Shown: positions 25,570-35,523 of the stretch, piece after piece
Position numbering within the stretch: the stretch's first letter is position 1
Layout of the letters: each line of letters opens with the position of its first letter
Assembly (NCBI GenBank): GCA_016946835.1
Contig: JACVTC010000023.1
Span: 535,001-599,000, forward strand
DNA from: Neocallimastix lanati (nom. inval.)
Taxonomy: Eukaryota; Neocallimastigomycota; Neocallimastigomycetes; Neocallimastigales; Neocallimastigaceae
DNA length: 64,000 nt
Direction of reading: 5' to 3'
The notes under the pieces: model-generated
The model's database searches: none
What the model saw: only the letters and a program-made list of their open reading frames with translations
What the model was told of the DNA's origin: nothing
Translations under genes and position numbers: made by a program

Positions 25570-26798
25570 CAGACTTATGTAATACTAATTGTATAGAATA
25601 GAATAAAAGATATACATATTTATATTTCAATCATTTATATGATTTATTGTTTATTATTAATATATATTTGTATTTTTTAATTAAAATAATTGAAGGTCTA
25701 TTATTTCCAATATTATAAATCTTTTTTTATAATATTCCATTGAAAGGGAGACTTTTTTTTTTTTTTTTTTTTTTTTCTAATAATTATGATTTAAATTAAA
25801 CAAATAAGATACATTAATTATAAACTATTTTATATAATCATAAATATATATATCTAATAAATGAAGTAATACTAATGAGTTAAAAACCTTTTATGAATGC
25901 TTAAATTAATTAACTTTAAATTGCATATCATAAAAGATATCAATATTATATTTATAATAAATTTTATATGAAATAAAATGCCTAAATTGATCTAATATTT
26001 TAAATAAGTATTAATTTATGAATTAATAGTATTAATAACAAAAAAAAAAAAAAAAAAAGAAAAGAAAAAAAAAAATAATTAATAATAAAATATTAATTAT
26101 TCTGTTCTAATAATATTTTAAGGTTAAATGTTTATAATAATTAATATCTAAATTAATAATAATAATTATAATAATTATAATAATAATAATAATAATTAAT
26201 AAAATATATGTTTTTTTATTTTGAATTTTGAATATTATAATTAATAATTACATATAATTAAATAATAATAAAATAAAATAAAATAAAATATAATAAATAA
26301 AATAAAAATAAAAATGAAAAGAAAAAAAATTAAATAAATAAAAGGAAAAAAGTTTTTTTTTTTTATTAAAATAAAAAAAAAAAGAAAAAAAAATTTATAA
26401 TAGATTTATTCAATTTTTATTATTAATATTATTATTATTTTTTGGTTACATTTGAAAAATTTTTTTTCTTTTTTTAATTTTTATTCTTATTTTCTAATAA
26501 AATGTAAAAATCTCATTGAAAATATTTATAATATTTATTATTTGATTTTGGATATTATTAATATATAATAATATATAAATTATTTAAGAATTAATATACT
26601 TCAATAATAATAAAAATATTGATTCTCTATTTGAATTAAATAATAAATAAATATATATATATATATAAATATGTATAATTATTTATTAGGAATAAACAAA
26701 TAAATATAATAACTATTATAGAATAATTTTATAAAAAAAGAAAAAATTTAAATATATTTTTAATAATAATATTAATTATTTTTATATTTTATTTTTAT

Positions 26799-26829
<31 letters not shown>

Positions 26830-27027
26830 TATTTTTTATTTTAAATATACATATACATATACATATACATTTTATATAATATTATATATATTTAATTACT
26901 AATTTATAAACAAAAAAAATAAAACATTATTTTATATACATGATAGAAAATTTGAATAATAATATAAAACCATAACAATTTTCAAAAAAAAAAATTATAT
27001 ATATATATATATAAGTTTAATTTTGAT
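25570..27027. other. A+T-rich upstream region of the ABC transporter gene
   Basis: Poly(A/T), TA repeats, an AAT cluster at 26155-26200 and a run of ATACAT repeats at 26845-26872 are visible. The transporter promoter must lie here, but TATA-like sequence is everywhere and no single element can be named. Confidence 0.5.
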
Positions 27028-30000
27028 ATGGGTTTATTTGGAAAGAAAAAAATAATACCGGTTCCAGATGAACCGAGAGAGAACCCCTATGTCACCGCTT
27101 CTTGGTTCTCAAGAATTACTTATTCCTGGGAAAATCCAATTTTTAAAATCGGTTTCAATAGACCTCTTCAAAAAAATGATTTATTTTTGTTACATCCAAA
27201 ATTTAGGGAAGAAGTGAACGAACAGAATTTTTATTCCCATTGGAAAAATCTGAAGTATACTCAAGATGATAAAGCTAATGTACTTAAAGCATTATGGAAG
27301 GTTTTTGGTAGAGAATACAGTCTTGCTGGTATTAATAAGCTTTTTGCAGATATTTCTAGTGTATTATCGCCAGTTATATTGGAAATGTTGTTGGACTACT
27401 TGGAAACCGATGATATATTAAAGCCTCCCTATGAACCGGGATCTTGGCGGGAAAAAATTAATCCTTATATGGGTTGGATTTACATATGTGGTATTTTCTT
27501 TCTTCAAATAGTTTATGCCTTCTGTAGTAACTACTACTCAAAAACGGTATTGGAAGTAGGTATGTCGGTTCGTGCCACAATTATCGGTATGATCTATAAG
27601 AAAACATTTAAACTTTCTAATAAAGAAATGCAAACTATCGGGGAAGGCCAAATTGTTAATATGCTTTCTTCGGATTCTTCTAGAATTCAACTTCTACTAT
27701 CTGATTTACATTATATCTGGAGTAGTCCTCTTAAATTAACTTTCGCTTTGATTCTCTTAGTTCGTTCTCTCGGGATTTGGTCTCTGATCGGATTTTCATT
27801 ATTCGTTATCATTGTTCCCTTACAGGGGGTTGTCATGAAGTTATTAATTTCTTTGAGAAAAAATACCGCTATTTTTACGGATGATCGTGTCAAGAGAACT
27901 CAGGAAATTATTGGTAATATTAGGGTTATTAAATTCTTCGGTTGGGAAAAGAAATTCTTTGAAATGATTGATGATCTCCGTGAAAAGGAATTGAAATGTA
28001 CCAAGAAAAATATTATTATTAATGCTGGATCTTATGCAATCTTTAGTGTGGTTCCATTCTTCGCAAGTGCCTTAACCTTCATTGCTTATTCTGCTGCGGG
28101 TAATGAGTTGACGGCTGCTAAAGTCTTCTCCAGTCATGCTTTATTTAATATGCTTCGTAGTCCCTTGACTAATTTATCTGCTGTTTTCAATCAATTAACC
28201 AATGGTATTGTCGGTATGAAACGTTTAAATTATCTTATGAATGCTAAAGAATTAGATGATATCACTGAAATTGATCCTACGGCTGATTTTGGTGTTTCCG
28301 TTAGGAATGGTCAATTCAATTGGGAAGTCGTCAGACCAGAGGATGTTCATAAGAAGGCTAAGAAGGAAAAGAAGTTAACGGAAAAATTGAAGAGAATGGC
28401 TAGTCGTAAGAAAAAGAGAGCTAATGGAGAAGAGCCTCGTGAACCTATGATAAAAAAGGAAAAGAAAAAGCCAGTTTTAGAAAATCCAGAACTTACTAAA
28501 TTGAAGAAAAAGGGAAACAGATATAGTAGACTATTGGAAAATCAAAATATTATCTTTGATAGTACAGATTGTTTAGTTGGAACATCTAACTTGAATGGTA
28601 ATATTAATACCGATGATATGATTGAAAAAACTGCCAGTATTGATAATCTTAGAGATGCTATTAAGGATATGGAATCCTTCAGATTGAGAGATATTAATAT
28701 TCGTATTAAGAAGGGTTCTTTAACGGCTGTTGTTGGTACGGTCGGTAGTGGTAAATCTTCTTTAATTAATGCCATTATTGGTGAAATGAAACGTGAAGCT
28801 GGTCGTGTAATTATTGGAGGTACTTTCAGTTATTGTTCTCAGAAAGCTTGGATTCGTAATGCTACTGTCAGAGATAATATTACTTTCGGAAGACAATTTG
28901 ATAAGGAACGCTATGATAGGGCCGTAAGAGATTGTGCTCTCCTACGTGACTTTGATATCTTCCCTAATGGTGATATGACTGAAATTGGAGAACGTGGTTC
29001 CAACTTATCTGGTGGTCAAAAGCAAAGAATTAATTTAGCCAGAGCAGTCTATAATGATAGTGATGTCGTTTTTATGGATGATCCATTATCGGCTGTGGAT
29101 GCTCATGTCAGTCGTTACCTCTTTGATAATTGTATTAATGGGGCTATGGCTAATAAGACTCGTGTTCTTGTCACTCATCAACTTCATGTTTTACCAAAAG
29201 TTGATTATGTTATTGTTATGAAAAATGGTTATATCGAGGAACAAGGGGAATACAAGGAATTAATGCAAAAAAATGGTGAGTTGGCAAGATTGATGAGTGT
29301 CTATGGTGAATGCTTTGATGGTGATGAAGATCTTAATGATGATTCTGATGATAGTAGTGAGAGTTGCTCTGACGTTAGTCAAAGCTGTGATAGAGAAGCC
29401 GTTAAACCTGATGAAAAGAAAGAAAAGGCTAAAGTTCAAGGTTTAATGAAGGATGAAGAAAGAGCTACCGGTGCTGTGAAATGGAGAATTTATAGTGCAT
29501 ATATTAAGGCTGGTGGTGGATTTATCATAGGCTTCATCATTATTCTTCTAATTGGATTTATTCAACTTAGTAAAATTGGAAGTGATATGTGGCTAGTCTT
29601 CTGGACAGATAATGAATTTGGATTGACGGTTCAAAATTATATTCTTATCTATTTTGCTTGGAATGCTGGTCAATCGTTACTTACTTTCATTTACTATGTC
29701 TACATGGCAAATGTTGGTATTAAATCTTCCAGAAATGTTCATAGAAAGGCAATTGATAATGTGATGAAGGCTCCAATTCTTTTCTTTGATACTAATCCAT
29801 TGGGTAGAATTATTAACCGTTTTTCTATGGATCAAGATGCCTTAGATAATAATCTTTTCCTTTCCTTACAAGTTTTCTTTACCAGTTTAGCCAGCACTAT
29901 TTCTACTTTAGTATTAATGATCTATGCTGCTCCTGTTTTGGGTATTGCGTTGGGCCCATTATTAATTCTCTATATGTACATTCAACAGATGTTCAGATGT

Positions 30001-31260
30001 ACTTCTCGTGAATTAAAGCGTATGGATGCCTTAGCAAGATCTCCACTTTATGCTAATATTTCTGAAACTATTAATGGTCTTCCTACTATTCGTGCTTATC
30101 ATGAGGAAGAAAGTTTAATTAAACATAATCAATTTTTAGTAGATGAAAATAATCGTCCATTACACTTACAAAATATTGCTAAGAAATGGTTAGCTTTCAG
30201 ATTAGAAATTATTGGTGCCTTCTTAATTTTCTTTGATGGTGCTGCTGGTTTATTATTAAAAGATAGCCTTTCCACTTCACTTTTAGGTTTAAGTTTGTCT
30301 TATGCTTTATCGGTGACTTCTAGTCTTAATTACACTGTTCGTTACTTCTGTGATACTGAAGTTTATATGAACTCTGCAGAACGTGTTTTACACTATGCTA
30401 ATGATATTGAAACTGAAAATCAAAAAGGAAGAGATGCTCCGCTTGGATGGCCATATAAGGGTAGAATTGAAATTAGAAACCTCACCATGAGATATGCTCC
30501 ATATTTACCACCAACCATTAGAGATGTTTCCTTAGATATTGATTCTCATGAAAAGGTTGGTATTGTGGGTCGAACGGGTGCTGGTAAGTCAAGTATTATT
30601 ATGACATTGTTCAGAATGGTAGAACCGGAATTATATTCTATGGTCAGAATTGATGATGAATCTATTATGGATATGAGACTTAATGATTTACGAAGAGGTA
30701 TTTCTATTATTCCACAGGAACCTATTTTATTCTCTGGTACCATTCGATTCAATATGGATCCATTTAATGAACATTCCGATGATGATATTTGGTATGCTTT
30801 AGAAAATTCTGGTATGAAACAATTCGTTAAGGATATGGATAAACAATTAGATTCAGAAGTTCGTCCAAATGGTGAAAACTTCAGTGTTGGTCAAAGACAA
30901 TTATTATGTTTAGCTCGTGCTATGATAAGAGGTAGTCATATTTTAATTATGGATGAAGCTACTGCTTCAGTTGATATTGAAACTGATGCTATCATTCAAA
31001 GAGCTCTTAGAACAAATTTCTCTGAAGCTACTGTTCTTACAATTGCTCATCGTTTGAATACTATTATTGATTATGATAAAATTTTAGTTTTAGATAAGGG
31101 TGAATTGTTAGAATTTGATTCTCCAAAGAACTTACTTTTCGAAAAGAATGAAAATGGTGATCTTGTTCCAACTAATAAGACTGAATTCTCTAAATTAGTT
31201 GATGAAACTGGTCCATCTAGTGCAGAAGCATTACGTAGAGCTGCACTCGAAAAACAATAG
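27028..31260 (+). CDS. ABC transporter, ABCC (MRP-type) full transporter
   Basis: A 1410-aa uninterrupted frame with two membrane halves and two ATPase domains, in the order TMD1-NBD1-TMD2-NBD2. There is no MRP1-like N-terminal TMD0. TMD1 spans about 80-420. NBD1 has Walker A GTVGSGKSS (about 569), signature LSGGQ (about 660), Walker B with MDDPLSAVDAH and H-loop LVTHQ. As usual in ABCC, its catalytic Glu position is Asp. NBD2 has Walker A GRTGAGKSS (about 1180), signature SVGQRQ (about 1286), MDEATASVD with the catalytic Glu, and H-loop TIAHR. Site 2 should hydrolyse ATP. These pumps export organic anions and conjugates across plasma or vacuolar membranes; the cargo cannot be told. A Lys-rich insertion of about 113 residues (434-546) splits NBD1 just before Walker A, and an acidic Ser-rich linker follows NBD1. 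No introns. Confidence 0.95.
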   Translation: MGLFGKKKIIPVPDEPRENPYVTASWFSRITYSWENPIFKIGFNRPLQKNDLFLLHPKFREEVNEQNFYSHWKNLKYTQDDKANVLKALWKVFGREYSLAGINKLFADISSVLSPVILEMLLDYLETDDILKPPYEPGSWREKINPYMGWIYICGIFFLQIVYAFCSNYYSKTVLEVGMSVRATIIGMIYKKTFKLSNKEMQTIGEGQIVNMLSSDSSRIQLLLSDLHYIWSSPLKLTFALILLVRSLGIWSLIGFSLFVIIVPLQGVVMKLLISLRKNTAIFTDDRVKRTQEIIGNIRVIKFFGWEKKFFEMIDDLREKELKCTKKNIIINAGSYAIFSVVPFFASALTFIAYSAAGNELTAAKVFSSHALFNMLRSPLTNLSAVFNQLTNGIVGMKRLNYLMNAKELDDITEIDPTADFGVSVRNGQFNWEVVRPEDVHKKAKKEKKLTEKLKRMASRKKKRANGEEPREPMIKKEKKKPVLENPELTKLKKKGNRYSRLLENQNIIFDSTDCLVGTSNLNGNINTDDMIEKTASIDNLRDAIKDMESFRLRDINIRIKKGSLTAVVGTVGSGKSSLINAIIGEMKREAGRVIIGGTFSYCSQKAWIRNATVRDNITFGRQFDKERYDRAVRDCALLRDFDIFPNGDMTEIGERGSNLSGGQKQRINLARAVYNDSDVVFMDDPLSAVDAHVSRYLFDNCINGAMANKTRVLVTHQLHVLPKVDYVIVMKNGYIEEQGEYKELMQKNGELARLMSVYGECFDGDEDLNDDSDDSSESCSDVSQSCDREAVKPDEKKEKAKVQGLMKDEERATGAVKWRIYSAYIKAGGGFIIGFIIILLIGFIQLSKIGSDMWLVFWTDNEFGLTVQNYILIYFAWNAGQSLLTFIYYVYMANVGIKSSRNVHRKAIDNVMKAPILFFDTNPLGRIINRFSMDQDALDNNLFLSLQVFFTSLASTISTLVLMIYAAPVLGIALGPLLILYMYIQQMFRCTSRELKRMDALARSPLYANISETINGLPTIRAYHEEESLIKHNQFLVDENNRPLHLQNIAKKWLAFRLEIIGAFLIFFDGAAGLLLKDSLSTSLLGLSLSYALSVTSSLNYTVRYFCDTEVYMNSAERVLHYANDIETENQKGRDAPLGWPYKGRIEIRNLTMRYAPYLPPTIRDVSLDIDSHEKVGIVGRTGAGKSSIIMTLFRMVEPELYSMVRIDDESIMDMRLNDLRRGISIIPQEPILFSGTIRFNMDPFNEHSDDDIWYALENSGMKQFVKDMDKQLDSEVRPNGENFSVGQRQLLCLARAMIRGSHILIMDEATASVDIETDAIIQRALRTNFSEATVLTIAHRLNTIIDYDKILVLDKGELLEFDSPKNLLFEKNENGDLVPTNKTEFSKLVDETGPSSAEALRRAALEKQ

Positions 31261-32087
31261 TTAATAATAATAATACTGGAAAAAAAAAAAAAAAGAAAGA
31301 AAGAAAAGAAAAAAGTAATTAGAAGTTGAAAACAAAACAAAACAAAAAAAGTTGGAAAAGATTTATTCTATTTATTTATTTATTTTTTAAATTCTTTTAT
31401 AATTTTTTCTTATACACATATAGTATAAAAAGCAAATAATATATTTGATAAAAAATTTTTTTTTTTAATAATGGTTAACTATTATTCTATTGTTTGAAAA
31501 AGATATATTTTAATATTATTATATATATTAAGAATTACATAAATATTTATAGTTATTTTATTTATTTTTTTTAAAAAGGATATATTTTAAAGAATAAGTA
31601 ATAATACTTTTTTTTATATAAAATATTAGAATGTTTAGAATTATTTTTATATTTTATAGAAATATTAATTAATATATATAAAATAAAAAAAATTTAAAGC
31701 TTTTAATAAAAAATAAAAAAAAAAATACTTTATTAAATTTATTTATATAAAGAAAATTAATTTTAATAATAAAGGTATTAAATTTATTATATATATTTAT
31801 ATGAAGAAAATTAATTTTAATAAAAAAGGCAAACTATTAATTTTTATTACATTTTAACCTACGTTATATCTTATTTCTATATAAGTTTTTTATATAATTA
31901 ATTATGCAATTTACATTTTAAATAATTAATATATTATATTATAATATATATATTATATTCAAGATTTATAATTGGATGAAATAAAAGATTAATAATTTTG
32001 AATGAGTATTATTTTATTTTATTTCATGCCTCAATTGTAACTTTTGATTTAATTATTCTAAAGTTATAATTGAATATAATATTAGCT
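31261..32087. other. A+T-rich intergenic DNA
   Basis: The transporter's 3' region. An A+G-rich tract at 31280-31316 follows the stop codon and then A+T-rich sequence without repeats of note. Nothing coding is seen. Confidence 0.5.
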
Positions 32088-32226
32088 TTATATGACTGTT
32101 GGAGGGTTATCGCTAACTTTCATTAATAGCGAATTTCTGAACCTATCCATAGTTGTATTGTCAAGGTATTTAGTAAATCCATCCGCAAGATTAAGTTGTG
32201 ATCTTATGTAGAGAATTGTTATTACT
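32088..32226 (-). pseudogene. Copia RNase H C-terminal fragment, antisense
   Basis: Reading the minus strand from about 32226, the translation runs ILYIRSQLNLADGFTKYL, then a Met-Asp-Arg-Phe-Arg-Asn stretch, ending at TAA 32090-32088. The QLADxxTK phrase marks the very end of Ty1/copia polyproteins. Only about 45 codons remain and nothing recognisable lies upstream, so this is an isolated scrap of a second element in the opposite orientation to the 21-23 kb one. Confidence 0.75.
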
Positions 32227-33820
32227 TAAAAAAAAAAAAATACAGAAAGTAATAATTTATATAATTTATCTTAGTGAAAGTAATAAAAACATATATAGTT
32301 CGCATCGTATCAAGCAATTTAATTTATTAAAATAAAAGTCTTTTTTTTAAAATATCAAATTCTAATTTTATATTGAATTAAATATTTCGGTATTAAATAT
32401 TAAATCCTTTCCAAGTATTAAATTATATAGAGTTAATTATTTTTGAATCAGATGTTTTCATGAATATTTCAATTAATAATTTTATTAAAAACAATTTATG
32501 GTAAATATTTTTTTATATAAAAATTTATTGTAACTATTTTATTTTAAATTTTTATTTTTTATTTTATTTTATTTTAAATAATTTCATTATCATAATATTT
32601 TATTATAAGTAAATTTAAATAATTCATTACATTTTCAAATAATAATGGTTATTTTAATATTTTTTGTTTATTTATTTTTTATAATTTATTATTATTTTCT
32701 TTTTATTATATAGTTTTGTAAAAGAGGTCTCTGCTAGAGTTATGTTGGTCAGGTCAAAATGTTTGTTATTAATTATAACAATTAATTAAAATTAAAATAA
32801 TTTATAGCATTCAAAAGTTTTATCAATTAATTTAAGAAATTCAATATTTAAATTAATGATTTATTAGAGTCCATATTTAATATTATAATTATAAATTTTA
32901 TTAAGATTAATTTTAATAACTAATATTATTGTTATAATTAGATAAATGAAGTTAAAGTTATTTAGGTTAATAATCTTACAAAGATTTTAAAGAATGGAAT
33001 TTCAATTCCTTTTTTATACTAGTTTAAATATAATAATTAACAATATAATTAAGTAGCATATTTAATCTTAATATATTCATACATGTATTTATAAATTTCA
33101 TAAGAGTTAACTTAAATTAACTATAATAAATTAGTCCAGACCTTTTGTTTCTAATTATTTAATATTCCTTGCATTTATTTTAATAATATAAATAGAATTT
33201 TAAATAAAATTGTCAATAATGAATTGAATTTCAATTGATCAATTAGTGAAATCAATTATAAATCCATTAATATTTATGACAATTAACTCTGAAATTATTA
33301 AATATTTTTGTATTTTTCATTGGGTAACGTATCAATAATGATACGCATAAAACATCAATATCAATATTTATTTTTTTTTTATATGGATGAGAACAGTAAG
33401 GAATAATTAACAAAATAATATATTCTAATATTATATAGAATAATATACACAATAATAATATTCACACTTTGATATTTAGTTTATTTATTTATTATCATTC
33501 ATCAATAAAAATACATTGTTTATTATTCAGCAATATAAAATATTTGTTAATTAGTTAAAATATAATAAAATCATTTAATAAAAATAATTAATCACTAAAA
33601 TCTCTCATATTATAAATGTAAACTAAATATAAAACTACACCAAACTATATTAATAAACATGTTTATGGATTGAATTATTAATAAAACTAATTTAATATTA
33701 ATATAAGAACCGTTCTTTAAATTATTATTATTTAAAAATTATATATATTAACCAATAAGATTTCAATTAATAATTTCTAAACTAACTTTCATTAATTATG
33801 GTATTTATGGTGGTACTGTA
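32227..33820. other. A+T-rich intergenic DNA
   Basis: A slightly GC-richer patch at 32715-32770 (AAAGAGGTCTCTGCTAGAG...) has no recognisable product. The rest is A+T-rich with no long arrays. The minus-strand open frame 33267-33452 is not protein-like. Confidence 0.5.
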
Positions 33821-33830
33821 TCAGCGAATG

Positions 33831-33832
<2 letters not shown>

Positions 33833-33863
<31 letters not shown>

Positions 33864-34073
33864 GACTGAGGACTTTTGTCTCCCTCATATGTTAATATGG
33901 ATGCATGATTAACTGCCATACCGGTACGTCGTCGGCGCTCTCAACTCCCCATAAGCAAAGAAACTCCATATAGGAGCACCCTACGTGATCCTCAAGGGAA
34001 AGCAGAGCCCACTATAGGTGGCGTCCTTGCCATCCCATAGGAGCTGGAAACTGTAATCCTCTCAAACAAGGCT
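33833..34073 (-). mobile_element. Second SINE-like element, inverted and 5'-truncated
   Basis: A GC-richer 241-bp island begins with a poly(T) run (33833-33860), which is the poly(A) tail of a minus-strand insertion. On the minus strand it carries GAGAGCGCCGACGACG followed shortly by GGTATGGCA. This closely resembles GAGAGCGTCGACGCCG...GGTATGGCA of the 25-kb SINE (25409-25436), and both end in AGTCTA plus poly(A). TCAGCGAATGAA (33821-33832) and TCAGCAAATGAA (34074-34085) flank it, a 12-bp target duplication with one G/A difference. The tRNA-like head is absent, as expected for 5' truncation. Confidence 0.75.
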
Positions 34074-34085
34074 TCAGCAAATGAA

Positions 34086-35214
34086 ATACTCTAATAATTG
34101 GCTTAATCACTATAGGGTTGGAAGTCCCGATTAAGTATTTCAAAATTATGAAAAGTTGTTAAAATTATTAACACTCAAAAAAAAAAGTTTTTAAAGAAAA
34201 TAAGATATGTTTTATAATAAACTTTTATTCATTTATTAGTTATTTAATTTCTACAATAAATTAATAATAAATTTTAAATATGATTATTAAATAAAATTAA
34301 ATATAAATAATAAAAATAAATTAATATTATATAATAATTATAAAATTTAATAACCTGAACATTACATAATATATAAATACTAATAGTAAAATTACTATTA
34401 TATATTAATAATGAAATTTAATAACTTGATTATTAAATAATATTATATATAAATACTAATAATAAGTTTAATATTATATATTAATAAAATGTAATATCAA
34501 AGAATAATTAAATAATGAAAATATTACATCTATTTATATATTTTCAAAAGAATTAAACTATTTTACATTTTAAATAATAAAAGAAATAAAAAGAAATAAA
34601 AGAAATAAAAAAATATTATTTATTTACAAGTTAATAAAATAATAAAGAAAGTTACTTTTAAAGTAATTATTTATTATTTAGAAATAACTAGAATTAAACA
34701 TATGCTTTTAAGTTTATATTAAAGAATTAATAATATATAAAGAATGAATATTTTTATTATGTTTTAGAGTATTTTCAATAAGTTTTATTATAAAGAATTG
34801 TTGATATTTTTGTTTATAGTTTTGCTTATTATTTTGTTTTATTATTGGATTTATTACTAATATTTTAATTTAGAGAAGTAACTAGGATATTTAAGGTGAA
34901 CTTTGTTTACAATTAAGGTGTATTTAATTATAAAATTTTTCTTTACAGGAGCCTTTCGATTTTAAGTTGATATAGAGATATTTTTAAATTAAGTTTTAAT
35001 TAATATAGATTTTTATTATAATTTTTCCCTAAAAGTAGAATTTTGATGAAGAGTTTAATTTAATTTTATTTTCAGTTTATGGATAATTATCAATTCAATA
35101 ATTTTATATAGTTTTAGTTAGAATAAAATGTTAATATTTTAATATAAATTATGGTTTAAATTTAAATAAAATAATACGCTTTATTAAAAATATTCACAAA
35201 GTCGATATAGTAAA
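34086..35214. other. A+T-rich spacer with a small inverted repeat
   Basis: Right of the second SINE, CTTAATC (34104-34110) and GATTAAG (34131-34137) form inverted arms around a 20-base GC-richer loop. The rest is A+T-rich with no supported gene. Confidence 0.5.
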
Positions 35215-35296
35215 GTCACTTTGACGGAGTGGTTAACCCGGTGGCCTGCTAAGCCATTTCCCTTTGGGATAGTAGGTTTGGGTCCTGCAGGTGACG
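35215..35296 (+). tRNA. tRNA-Ser (anticodon GCT), T-loop atypical, possibly a pseudogene
   Basis: An 82-base cloverleaf. The acceptor stem GTCACTT pairs with AGGTGAC (one G-T), with discriminator G. The anticodon stem GTGGC/GCCAT carries loop CTGCTAA (anticodon GCT at 35248-35250). The extra arm is CCC-TTT-GGG, as expected for serine. The T stem GTAGG/CCTGC pairs, and an eight-T run starting at 35298 can terminate pol III. The T loop reads TTTGGGT where TTCGAAT-like is expected, so the C56 and A58 positions are changed. That weakens the B box and the D/T-loop contact. It may be a mutated copy or an unusual active gene. Confidence 0.75.
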
Positions 35297-35297
35297 A

Positions 35298-35305
35298 TTT
35301 TTTTT
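35298..35305 (+). terminator. Pol III oligo(T) terminator after tRNA-Ser
   Basis: A run of eight T begins one base after the discriminator base of the tRNA-like gene, the normal position for pol III termination. Confidence 0.65.
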
Positions 35306-35486
35306 ATATTTGTAGGGATTGTTGTAATTCGTAAAATGTTGGTATTTTAAAATTTTAATAAACAATATCCAATTAAGATTAAAAATATTTGAAACAGTGA
35401 TATCATTTCTAGGTCGCCATTATCAATTAATTTGGATTCCATAGTTTAGTATTTTTCAATTAAAATATTGATTTTATCAGTTTTTC

Positions 35487-35523
<37 letters not shown>

